Origin: Paraburkholderia sp. BL10I2N1
GTDB taxonomy: Bacteria; Pseudomonadota; Gammaproteobacteria; Burkholderiales; Burkholderiaceae
Reading direction: 5' to 3'
NCBI RefSeq assembly: GCF_004361815.1
Contig: NZ_SNWA01000001.1
Coordinates: forward strand, 1,302,001 to 1,366,000
DNA length: 64,000 nucleotides
Each line of letters starts with the position of its first letter. Within the stretch, counting starts at the first letter, position 1. The notes under the pieces were generated by a model. That model worked only from the letters and a program-made list of their open reading frames with translations. It was not told the origin of the DNA and did no database searches. Made by a program: the position numbers and the translations under genes. This document shows, one piece after another, positions 27,141 to 35,010 of this stretch.

Positions 27141-27565
27141 ATGAAAAGCCCGAACTTTCTCACTCACCAGGAAATATTCAACCGGGCTGTGAGCCACCTT
27201 TACGGGCAAGGACGTACTGCGTTGCTGCCGCGGGGTGGCGGTGCCTACCGGGGTATCTGCGGTGGCTGTCCAGTCGGCAGCTTTATCAAGCCGCGCGACT
27301 ACATGACGGTCATGGAGGGCATTCCTGTGCGCTACGTCACAAAGGACCCGCTGAATGTGCCGGCCTACATGGACGTCGGTATGCGGCATTGAAGGAAGCA
27401 CTCTTGCGGGCGCGTATCGACACTTACGACGCTACCGCCGTTGAATTGCTTAGCTGCCTGCAAAACGTTCACGACGCGTTCGGCATATGGGAATGGCCGG
27501 AACGGCTTAGTTCGATCGCCCGCCAGTTCTCGCTGTCCGCTGAGCGCGTAAAGAGCACGGCTTGA
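27141..27565 (+). pseudogene. Frameshifted gene for an unknown protein
   Basis: The ATG frame encodes 83 residues (MKSPNFLTHQEIFNRAVSHL..., GGAYRGICGGCPVGSFIKPRD, YMTVMEGIPVRYV) and stops right after AYMDVG. From 27383 another frame continues for 60 residues (LKEALLRARIDTYDATAVEL..., VHDAFGIWEWPERLSSIARQ) to a TGA at 27563-27565. Both halves have protein-like composition, and one missing base near 27381-27383 would join them into a protein of about 143 residues. Whether this is a true mutation, an assembly error or a shorter functional product cannot be settled here. Function not recognised; GGCPVG is a striking conserved-looking motif. Confidence 0.6.
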
Positions 27566-27701
27566 GTCCGGCTCGTCCGATATCGAGGCGCATCTGAACG
27601 GATGCTGCGCCTCGCGACAGCCGGTCCATCGCAGAACGCGAAATTGCAAAACTCTGCGCGCGGACGCCTGCCGGTGCCCGCTTTCGCACTGCCGAAACAA
27701 A

Positions 27702-27737
27702 ACGGCGGTGACGCTTCTTTCGAAGCGTCACCGCCGT
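27702..27737 (-). terminator. rpsU terminator
   Basis: A perfect 16-base stem closes a four-base loop (GAAA on the minus strand, a GNRA tetraloop), followed on that strand by TTTTGTTT. It lies 22 bases past the rpsU stop. Confidence 0.92.
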
Positions 27738-27759
27738 CGAGCCATACCGGAAAGCTTGC

Positions 27760-27972
27760 TTAGTGCAGCTTTTTCGGCAGTTGCTGGCTGCGCAGGCGCT
27801 TGTGCAGGCGCTTCACAGCTGCTGCCTTCTTGCGCTTACGCGCCGTCGTCGGCTTCTCATACGATTGGCGCTCACGCAGCTCGGCGATCAGGCCATTCTT
27901 TTCGATAGCGCGACGAAAGCGGCGAATCGCCACTTCGAACGGCTCGTTTTCTTTCAGAAGAATCGTCGTCAT
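27760..27972 (-). CDS. rpsU: 30S ribosomal protein S21
   Basis: S21 is the small basic protein of the 30S platform that assists initiation on mRNAs. The 70-residue sequence [20 protein letters not shown] ... [16 protein letters not shown] is unmistakable. The ATG at 27972 matches the family length; the frame open to 28242 is upstream extension only. In this genus it is not always coupled to dnaG, and here it is a single-gene unit with its own terminator. Confidence 0.97.
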   Translation of the reverse strand: MTTILLKENEPFEVAIRRFRRAIEKNGLIAELRERQSYEKPTTARKRKKAAAVKRLHKRLRSQQLPKKLH

Positions 27973-28299
27973 GTAATTCCTAACTAAATCGCTTGATACG
28001 GTTAATTGCGTGGCGGCAACCCGCTCACGCGCCGGCACTCCGGTCGTTTCGATACATGGCCAATAACAGGCAAACGAAACCATGGACGAAAACGAGAGGC
28101 AAAGCGGCCACGGAGGCCGGAAAAGAGAGGTGGGGAGTTCACCGCGAAACGCGGGCAGACGCACAATGCAGCGCCGCGTCTGATGCCCACTTCGCCACCG
28201 ACTTTGACTACAAATCGACCACGAAACAGGCAAAGATCTCAATTCACTCCCGATGATATCAGGAAAATATCGTGCCGACCACCGTTTTAGCGATTTGGC
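27973..28299. other. Intergenic region between rpsU and the aldo/keto reductase
   Basis: This 327-base gap must carry the rpsU promoter on the minus strand. A 94-codon plus-strand frame exists but is Arg/Pro-rich and lacks any recognisable feature. I see no strong hairpin or palindrome here. Confidence 0.4.
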
Positions 28300-29241
28300 T
28301 CAGGCACTTGCGTCGTTCAACTGGCGGATATCGGCGTCGCTGAGCGTCAGATGGACCGCTGCGGTGAGACTCTTCAGCTGTTCAACCGACGTCGCGCTCG
28401 CGATCGGTGCCGTCACGCTCGGCCGCGCGATCAGCCATGCGAGCGATACCGTCGCGGGTGCGCTGTCATGTCGGCCGGCGACTTCGTCGAGCGCTTTGAG
28501 GATGCGAATGCCGCGCTCGTTGAGGTATTTTTCGACGCGGCTGCCCCGCGCGCTTTTGCCCAGATCCGCGCCAGACCGGTATTTCCCGGAAAGGAAACCG
28601 CTTGCGAGGCTGTAATAGGTCACGACGCCCAGCCGGTGCGCCTGAGCAACCGGTTCGAGGTCGCTTTCGAAGGCTGCGCGATCGTACAGGTTGTATTCGG
28701 GCTGGATCAACTGATATTTGGGCAACCCGTACTGCTGCGCGACCAAAAGCGCCTCCTCAACACGCGCACCGCTGTAGTTCGACGCTCCGATCACACGCAC
28801 CTTGCCCACCTCGATCAGGCGCTGATAAGCACCGAGGGTCTCCGCGAGCGGCGTATCCGCATCGTCGAGGTGAGAAAAATAGACATCGACACAGTCGGTT
28901 TGCAGGCGGCGCAGCGAATCTTCGACCGCCGTCTGGATATTGCCGCCCGACAGGCCCTTGCGCGCTGCGAGCATCCCTACTTTCGTCGCGAGCACAACCT
29001 TGTCGCGCTTGCCGCTTTTCTTCAGCCACTTGCCGATGATGGTTTCCGACTCGCCGCCCTGGTGGCCCGGCACCCAGGCGGAGTAAACGTCCGCGGTATC
29101 AATGAACTCGAGCCCGGCATCGACAAAGGCGTCGAGAATCGAGAATGAAGTGGCTTCATCGGCGGTCCAGCCGAACACGTTTCCGCCGAATACCAGCGGC
29201 GCGACCTGTAGCGAAGAGCTTGCGATAGTGCGTTTCTGCAT
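28300..29241 (-). CDS. Aldo/keto reductase
   Basis: This is an NADPH-dependent oxidoreductase of the AKR (beta/alpha)8 fold, 313 residues. The catalytic tetrad is visible as Asp/Tyr in DTADVYSAW, Lys in VVLATKVG and His in VYFSHLDDAD. The C-terminal SLAWLIARPSVTAPIASATS binds the cofactor phosphate. The ATG at 29241 (MQKRTIASSSLQVAPLVFGG) has GGAGG 4 bases upstream and is preferred to 29277. Subfamily resembles YajO/Tas-like reductases. The substrate is unknown. It is divergent from fliC and shares its upstream region. Confidence 0.9.
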   Translation of the reverse strand: MQKRTIASSSLQVAPLVFGGNVFGWTADEATSFSILDAFVDAGLEFIDTADVYSAWVPGHQGGESETIIGKWLKKSGKRDKVVLATKVGMLAARKGLSGGNIQTAVEDSLRRLQTDCVDVYFSHLDDADTPLAETLGAYQRLIEVGKVRVIGASNYSGARVEEALLVAQQYGLPKYQLIQPEYNLYDRAAFESDLEPVAQAHRLGVVTYYSLASGFLSGKYRSGADLGKSARGSRVEKYLNERGIRILKALDEVAGRHDSAPATVSLAWLIARPSVTAPIASATSVEQLKSLTAAVHLTLSDADIRQLNDASA

Positions 29242-29423
29242 GACGCCTCCACAAGCGTTATGCCTCAAGATCGTCAAGAATACGCCGCATTGCCGACGCT
29301 CACAGCGGACAACATCGACGTCCTCCCTCGGCCCCTGCGCGATTCGATCGCCGCCAGGATCTCGACTTCATGCGCCGAGCGGCTTCCGCCTATGAGTTCG
29401 AACCCCCATTTTCAAATCTTCCC

Positions 29424-29451
29424 TAAAGTTTTCGTCTGATCCCGCCGACAA
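29424..29451 (+). promoter_or_regulatory. Sigma28 (FliA) promoter of fliC
   Basis: TAAAGTTT (29424-29431), 12 bases, GCCGACAA (29444-29451). This is one base longer than the enteric consensus spacing and has one mismatch in each half at most. It lies about 88 bases before the fliC start. Confidence 0.8.
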
Positions 29452-29538
29452 CCAGGAAAGGCGGCGCCACTCATCAAACAGCGCGACGCCTGGAACCAAA
29501 CAGCCTATCTCCGAGGCGTTTTCCAAAAGAGGAAGCAA

Positions 29539-30357
29539 ATGCTGAGCATAAACACCAATATTCTGTCGCTGACGGCACAGACCAATATCTCGGGTTCGCA
29601 AAGCGCGCTGTCGCAGGCGATTAACCGCCTTTCGTCGGGCAAGCGTATCAACACGGCGGCTGACGACGCAGCAGGCAACGCAATCGCGACGTCGCAAACG
29701 GCGATGATCAACGCGCTGAACCAGGGCGTCTCCAACGCGAACAACGCGGTTTCGATGGTGCAAACGGCCAACGGCGCGCTTTCTTCGACCGTCGCCGACC
29801 TGCAACGTATCCGCCAGCTGGCAGTTCAAGCCGGTGACGGTTCGCTGAACTCCGCTGCGCTGTCGAACCTGGACGCCGAAGTTCAAACGCGTCTTGCCGA
29901 CATCACCCGCATCGCGTCTCAAACCACGTTCAACGGCACGGCAGTCCTGTCGTCCGCGGGCACGGTGAACTTCCAGATTGGTGCATTTGCGGGCCAACAA
30001 ACCGCGCTGAGCTTCGGCGCCACCACGTGGAATTCGACCGGCCTCGGCGTCAACGCGCTCTCCGTGTCGACAGCTGCAGGTGCACAAACGGCGATGGGCT
30101 TGATCGATACCGCGCTCGCCAGCGTGAATACCTTCCAGGCAACGCTGGGTGCACAGCAGAACACGATCACCCAGGCGATTTCGACGACGGAAACGGAATC
30201 GACAAACATGAGCGCGGCACAATCGCAGATTACCGACGCCAACTTCGCACAGGAAACGGCGAACCTGAGCAAGGCACAGGTGCTGCAACAGGCTGGCATC
30301 TCGGTGCTGGCTCAGGCAAACTCGCTGCCGCAGCAGGTTCTGAAGCTGCTCCAGTAA
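29539..30357 (+). CDS. fliC: Flagellin FliC
   Basis: This is the filament subunit, 272 residues, exported through the FlhA/FlhB gate. The N-terminal D0/D1 domain reads INTNILSLTAQTNIS and AINRLSSGKRINTAADDAAG; the C-terminal D1/D0 domain ends AGISVLAQANSLPQQVLKLL. The variable centre (about 140-195) is short and Thr/Ser/Ala-rich (TTWNSTGLGVNALSVSTAAG), offering candidate O-glycosylation sites. A GAGGAAG site precedes the ATG. It is the first gene of the fliC-fliD-fliT block, facing the glycan island. Confidence 0.97.
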   Translation: MLSINTNILSLTAQTNISGSQSALSQAINRLSSGKRINTAADDAAGNAIATSQTAMINALNQGVSNANNAVSMVQTANGALSSTVADLQRIRQLAVQAGDGSLNSAALSNLDAEVQTRLADITRIASQTTFNGTAVLSSAGTVNFQIGAFAGQQTALSFGATTWNSTGLGVNALSVSTAAGAQTAMGLIDTALASVNTFQATLGAQQNTITQAISTTETESTNMSAAQSQITDANFAQETANLSKAQVLQQAGISVLAQANSLPQQVLKLLQ

Positions 30358-30370
30358 GCATGACTGGCAA

Positions 30371-30427
30371 GCGGCGCGCATCATCGCGCCGCTGTCTGGC
30401 CGGAGCTGCAGCAGCAAGCAGCTCCGG
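30371..30427 (+). terminator. Double hairpin after fliC
   Basis: Two perfect stems in tandem: GCGGCGCG/CGCGCCGC (30371-30392) and CCGGAGCTGC/GCAGCTCCGG (30400-30427). A third (CGGGAGGC/GCCTCCCG) follows near 30452. There is no strong T-run, so they may attenuate or protect the abundant fliC message rather than stop transcription fully. Confidence 0.5.
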
Positions 30428-30527
30428 CACTCAGGCGCATCGCCGTCTAACCGGGAGGCACGCCTCCCGTCATGCATTTATAACGAGCACAAATCTGCTA
30501 CTTCGAATCGACGACCGGAGTTTCTGA

Positions 30528-31955
30528 ATGACCGCCACTACGACATCGACGACCGCCTCCAGTCTGAGCAGCCAGCTCGCACAGGCGGCTCAGTCCATCA
30601 TCTCCGGTTCGACCAAATCATCGCTCGATGTCAGTTCTCTCGTATCGGCTTTGGTCACGTCGAAGACTGTCGGCCAGGCGACCACCATCAGCAACGCACA
30701 GACAAGCGACAATACTGAACTGACCGCAATCGGGCAGATCAAGTCTGCGCTGGCTGCGCTTCAAACTTCATTGAGCGGTCTCTCGGACGGCTCCACCTTG
30801 GGGCAACTAAGCGCCACCGCGAGCGGCTCAGGGCTGACCGCGACCACGACGACCGGCGCGGCGGCGGGCACCCACACCATTCTGGTGTCCAGCATTGCGA
30901 CGGCCAACTCGATTTCGTCGCAGGCTTTCACCTCCACCCAAAACTTCGGCAGCGGCACGCTGACCGTCGGGTTGGGCACTAGCTCGATGCAGGTCAGCGT
31001 GTCAGCGACGGACACACTTTCCACCATCGCCGCGAACATCAACGCGTCGAGCAGCAATCCCGGGGTAACGGCAACGATCGTCAATGCGGCGGACGGTCAA
31101 CATCTGGTGGTGTCGTCGAATTCGACCGGCGCCGCCAACACGGTTTCGCTCTCTGCGACGAGCGGTCTCAACCAGTCGCTGGCGACGGGCTACTCGACGG
31201 TAGTGGCGGCCGCGGACGCCTCGCTCAAGATTGACGGCAATACTGTCACCAGCGCAACGAACTCAATCTCCAGTGCACTGACCGGCGTGACGCTGAACCT
31301 GACGTCGGCTGCTATCAATCAAACGCAGACGCTGACGCTTGCGCAGGATACGACGGGCATTACCACGGCGATCAATAGTTTCGTGACGGCGTACAACAAC
31401 GTGATCACCACTGCGTCGGGACTGAGTTCGTATACGGCGGCGAGCAGCGGGAACGCTGCGACAGCGGGCCCACTGCTCGGCGATGCAATGCTGAATTCGA
31501 TCACGAACGGTATCGCCAGCATCATCAGCGCTGGCGTGACATCGGGCAGCAAGACGTACAGCCTGTCCTCGCTGGGTCTGAATCTGCAGCCGGACGGCAC
31601 GATCAAAGTCGACAGCACGGCGTTACAAACGGCATTGACGTCGAACAGTGCGGCGGTATCTGCTGTGTTCAACCAGGCTAACGGCATCGGTGTGTCGTTG
31701 AAGGACTTCCTCACGCCGTACACGGAGACGACCGGCGTCATCGACCAGCGCACGCAGTTCCTGAATAGCGACCTGTCGAAACTGGCGGATCAGAGTACCC
31801 AACTAACAAGCTACCAGAACTCATTGACCGCGCAATACAACGCCCAATTTACGGCGCTCAATACCCTGATGGCGCAGATGCAGAGCAATTCCACTTATCT
31901 GACCCAGCTGTTTGGCGGTACGAGCAGCGCTGGCACGCTCGCCACCAACAAGTAA
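30528..31955 (+). CDS. fliD: Flagellar cap protein FliD
   Basis: FliD forms the filament cap under which flagellin assembles. The 475-residue protein is Ser/Thr/Ala-rich, with the FliD N-domain (SSLDVSSLVSALVTSKTVGQ; about 30-130), an immunoglobulin-like middle, and a C-domain ending in a coiled coil (FLNSDLSKLADQSTQLTSYQ; MAQMQSNSTYLTQLF). It follows fliC by 170 bases. The high Ser/Thr content makes it another possible glycosylation target, but that is speculation. Confidence 0.95.
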   Translation: MTATTTSTTASSLSSQLAQAAQSIISGSTKSSLDVSSLVSALVTSKTVGQATTISNAQTSDNTELTAIGQIKSALAALQTSLSGLSDGSTLGQLSATASGSGLTATTTTGAAAGTHTILVSSIATANSISSQAFTSTQNFGSGTLTVGLGTSSMQVSVSATDTLSTIAANINASSSNPGVTATIVNAADGQHLVVSSNSTGAANTVSLSATSGLNQSLATGYSTVVAAADASLKIDGNTVTSATNSISSALTGVTLNLTSAAINQTQTLTLAQDTTGITTAINSFVTAYNNVITTASGLSSYTAASSGNAATAGPLLGDAMLNSITNGIASIISAGVTSGSKTYSLSSLGLNLQPDGTIKVDSTALQTALTSNSAAVSAVFNQANGIGVSLKDFLTPYTETTGVIDQRTQFLNSDLSKLADQSTQLTSYQNSLTAQYNAQFTALNTLMAQMQSNSTYLTQLFGGTSSAGTLATNK

Positions 31956-31997
31956 CGAAACGGCACCTGTCATTATCGACTTTCAGGAGTGGGAAGC

Positions 31998-32294
31998 ATG
32001 GAAAGCAATTCGCTTCGCCGCGCCCTCACGTTGACGCACGCACTCAAAACCGCCGTCGCGCAGGGCGACTGGGTGCAGGCAGCGGCACTGGGTGACGAGC
32101 GCTCGGCCCTGTTAATGTCCCTGCAGCCCGGGCAGCCGGAGGAAGCGCTCGCCATGATCCGCGAAATCCAGCAAATCGACCGTGCAGTCACGGAGCAGAT
32201 CAAGGCCGGCAAGGAGAAGCTCGAGGAGCATCACAATTGCGCGATACGGCGTATCGATTCAGTGAGCAAGTATCACTCGACGGCGATGCTTTGA
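31998..32294 (+). CDS. fliT: FliT-like flagellar chaperone
   Basis: This is a small helical protein of 98 residues, 42 bases after fliD. FliT chaperones FliD and can antagonise FlhDC in enterics. The sequence (LTHALKTAVAQGDWVQAAAL, MIREIQQIDRAVTEQIKAGK) has the helical, charged pattern and length of FliT proteins. The ATG at 31998 with AGGAG upstream is preferred over the GTG at 31989. Assignment rests largely on position and size. Confidence 0.75.
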   Translation: MESNSLRRALTLTHALKTAVAQGDWVQAAALGDERSALLMSLQPGQPEEALAMIREIQQIDRAVTEQIKAGKEKLEEHHNCAIRRIDSVSKYHSTAML

Positions 32295-32382
32295 AGTACC
32301 GACGGCGCGCGCCGCAACGGAATCTGGCATAACGCAGTGAATACCCCATCCATCGAATGGGGAATGGTAGAGGTGCCCGGGA

Positions 32383-32408
32383 AAGCCGCAGTCATGCGGC
32401 TTTTTTTT
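32383..32408 (+). terminator. Terminator of the fliD-fliT unit
   Basis: AGCCGC-AGTCAT-GCGGCT followed by eight T residues. It separates the plus-strand fliC block from the converging minus-strand glycan genes. Confidence 0.92.
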
Positions 32409-32475
32409 CGTGCGGCAGCGGGACGCACATGCGCAGCGACCCGCCGCCCAGGGTCTGCCGACGCTCAGCACGCCG

Positions 32476-34950
32476 TCAGGTTCCGCTCGGAGCCCCGGCA
32501 ATGTACCTCTCCCACATTCCTTCGAACGCCTCTTCCAGGTTGCGCGCGAAGCGCGCGGCGTCGCATAGCGGCGATGCCAGAAGCTGCTCGCGCAAGCCCG
32601 CCCGCAGCACGCGCAGACGCTCACGGTCCGCAGAGAATGCCACGGCTTTGGCGATGTAATCATCATCGTCTGCGGCAATCCAGTCTGCCATACCCGCGGT
32701 CTGGGCAATCGTTTCGCCCACGTGCGACAGAAACCGGTCGCCGCGGCGCGTGAGCACCGGAACGCCCATCCACAGGCTTTCCACGCTCGTCGTTCCCCCC
32801 GGATACGGAAAGGGATCGAGCGCGAGATCGACGCGGTTGTATGTCTCGAGATGTGCAGTCCGCGTCGTGAAACCCTCCAGCAAGAGGCGCTCTGTGGCAA
32901 TGCCATGCGCCTCAAACCGTTCGGTCATTGCGTTGCACCCCGTCGGCCTCATGAACTGCTTGGCCTTCAAAAGCAGACGTGAGCCGGGCACCGCATGCAG
33001 TACACGCGACCAGAGCGCAACCGCTGCGTCGCCGATCTTGTCGGCGTTATTCAGACAGCCGAACGTCACGAATCCATTTTTCGACGCGGGCAGCGAGTCG
33101 ATCGCGATTTCCGGCTCGGGCGGTGCAAAGCACAGATAGCTGTCCGGCAGGCGCCAGGGCTTCTCCACGAAGTGCGACGCTTCGGACTCCGGCAACACAT
33201 GACGGTCCGCCAGAATATAGTCAATGGCCTCGAGCCCGGTGGTCGCGAAAAAGCCAAGCCAGGTCACCTGCACCGGCGCCGGCTTCCAGGCAAACACCGA
33301 CAGCCGGCTGTATGCGGTATGCCCTGACAGATCGACCAGGATGTCGATGCGATCGGAACGAATGAGATTCGCGCAAGCGTCGTCAGGCATACCACTCACG
33401 TCGTGCCACCGCTCGAAACGGGGCTTCAGGCGCACGGTCATTTGATCCACGAAGGCATGCGTCGAGTACGCGACCAGTTGCACGCGCTTCCGGTTCAGGT
33501 GTGCGATGACATTTTCGAGGAAAAAGGCAACAGGGTGGCACTTCAGATCGCCGGAGACAAACCCCACGCGCAGCGGCCGCGTGCCCTCCGTGCTCGCCGG
33601 CACGTGATGCCAGGGTCGCGCGTCTTCGGCCGCCCGCTCGCCAAACCGGGACGCATAACCACGCACCGTCTCGGGCGAAAAGCGCGCAACGGATGTCATG
33701 CTGAACATCAGCGAGTAATACATATTGACTGCCCGGAAACCCCGTTCGAGTGCTTCGAGATAGGCGTCAACTGCAGCCTCATGCTGCCCGAGTGCGTGAA
33801 GAATGTCTCCATGCGTGGCATGTATAGCCGCCGCCCCGTCCAGTAAAAGCGCCTTGCGACAACTCGCCAGCGCCTCTTCAAGCTTGCGCTGTTCGACGAG
33901 CAGAACCACCAGATTGTGGTGCATGACGGCATCGTCAGGGTTGAGCTCGAGCGCATGGCGGTAACTCAGCTCGGCCGCCTCATGCTTTTCGAGTTCGCGG
34001 TACGCATTGCCCAGATTGCTGTACGCCTCGCCCAGCCGGGGGTCGAGTTCGAGCGCGCGCTGGCACGACACGATTGCCGCGTCGTGTTTCTTCTGGCGCC
34101 TCAACGCGCCCCCCAGGTTACAGTGCGCGATCGCCAGCTTCGGATCCAGCGCAACGGCCGCCTCGAACTGCGTCACCGCCTCTTCCAGTTCGCCCGCATC
34201 GCGCAGCGCGCAACCCAGACTGTTGTGCGCGTTCGCGTCATCTCCACCCAGCCCGCGGCGCAGGCTCTCGATCGCCTCCGCCAGCGCGCCGCGCTCGCGC
34301 AGCGCCAGCCCCAGGCCGTGATGCGCCATGCGCAGCTGCGGCATCAGCGACACCGCCCGCCGGTAGCTTGCGATCGCCTCATCGAGCCGCCCCTGCGCCC
34401 GCTGCACATTGCCCAGGTTGTTGTGCGCCTGCGCATACTCCGGCCGCAGCGCCACCGCCTTGCCATAGCTGGCCGCCGCGGCCTCCAGCTCACCCAGGTC
34501 CTGCAGCGCATTGCCCAGGTTGTTGTAGGCCTCGGCGTACCCCGGGCGCAGCTCGATCGCCTGCGCGCAGCTGAGCATCGATGCCTGTGGCTGCCGCGCC
34601 TCGCGCAGCGCGTTACCCAGGTTGTTGTGCGCCTCCGGGTAATCCGGTTTTAACGACACCGCCCGCCGGTAATGCTCGATCGCCTGTGCCAGCTGCCCAC
34701 GCTCCAGCAGCATGTTGCCCAGATTGTTGTAATACGCCGGCTGCGGCTGCACCGCGATCGAGCGCTCCATCAGCCTGATGCCCACCTCGTGCTGCTGCAC
34801 CTGACAGGCCAGCAGCCCCAGGTAATGCAGCGCATCCGCCTGCTCCGGCTGCGCCTGCAGGATCTGCTCGTACAGCCTCTTCGCCTCGGCCAGTTCGCCG
34901 GACCGGTGATGCGCCAGCGCTGCTTTCAGGGAGTGAGAAATATCTTGCAT
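32476..34950 (-). CDS. TPR-GT41 (OGT/SPINDLY-like) glycosyltransferase 1
   Basis: This is a predicted cytosolic protein O-glycosyltransferase of 824 residues. The first 400 or so form about ten TPR repeats (YNNLGNMLLERGQLAQAIEH type); the GT41 catalytic half starts at about 455 (RPLRVGFVSGDLKCHPVAFF) and has DILVDLSGHT, KPAPVQVTWLGFFATTG, FGCLNNADK (Lys equivalent to the UDP-binding lysine of OGT) and [17 protein letters not shown] (about 718). Human OGT has GHTT where this has GGTT, so donor use may differ. The TPR half (to about residue 342) is almost identical in DNA to the next gene. It is the last gene of the minus-strand run, facing fliT; FliC is the likeliest substrate, by position. 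Confidence 0.88.
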   Translation of the reverse strand: MQDISHSLKAALAHHRSGELAEAKRLYEQILQAQPEQADALHYLGLLACQVQQHEVGIRLMERSIAVQPQPAYYNNLGNMLLERGQLAQAIEHYRRAVSLKPDYPEAHNNLGNALREARQPQASMLSCAQAIELRPGYAEAYNNLGNALQDLGELEAAAASYGKAVALRPEYAQAHNNLGNVQRAQGRLDEAIASYRRAVSLMPQLRMAHHGLGLALRERGALAEAIESLRRGLGGDDANAHNSLGCALRDAGELEEAVTQFEAAVALDPKLAIAHCNLGGALRRQKKHDAAIVSCQRALELDPRLGEAYSNLGNAYRELEKHEAAELSYRHALELNPDDAVMHHNLVVLLVEQRKLEEALASCRKALLLDGAAAIHATHGDILHALGQHEAAVDAYLEALERGFRAVNMYYSLMFSMTSVARFSPETVRGYASRFGERAAEDARPWHHVPASTEGTRPLRVGFVSGDLKCHPVAFFLENVIAHLNRKRVQLVAYSTHAFVDQMTVRLKPRFERWHDVSGMPDDACANLIRSDRIDILVDLSGHTAYSRLSVFAWKPAPVQVTWLGFFATTGLEAIDYILADRHVLPESEASHFVEKPWRLPDSYLCFAPPEPEIAIDSLPASKNGFVTFGCLNNADKIGDAAVALWSRVLHAVPGSRLLLKAKQFMRPTGCNAMTERFEAHGIATERLLLEGFTTRTAHLETYNRVDLALDPFPYPGGTTSVESLWMGVPVLTRRGDRFLSHVGETIAQTAGMADWIAADDDDYIAKAVAFSADRERLRVLRAGLREQLLASPLCDAARFARNLEEAFEGMWERYIAGAPSGT
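33925..34950. repeat. 1-kb direct repeat, copy A (TPR-coding)
   Basis: This stretch matches 36472-37497 at a constant offset of 2547 bases with about ten mismatches by eye (near 99% identity). The match ends sharply at the start codon and near codon 342. Internally it also has the 102-base TPR periodicity. Confidence 0.93.
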
Positions 34951-35010
34951 CGCTCTTTAGCGCGGCGTTCACGGACAATCACACGCCCGCTCGCCAACTG
35001 CTCCATTCAT

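Noticed and set aside
28006-28290. 94-codon plus-strand frame upstream of rpsU
   Set aside because: Arg/Pro-rich composition, no ribosome site and no conserved feature.
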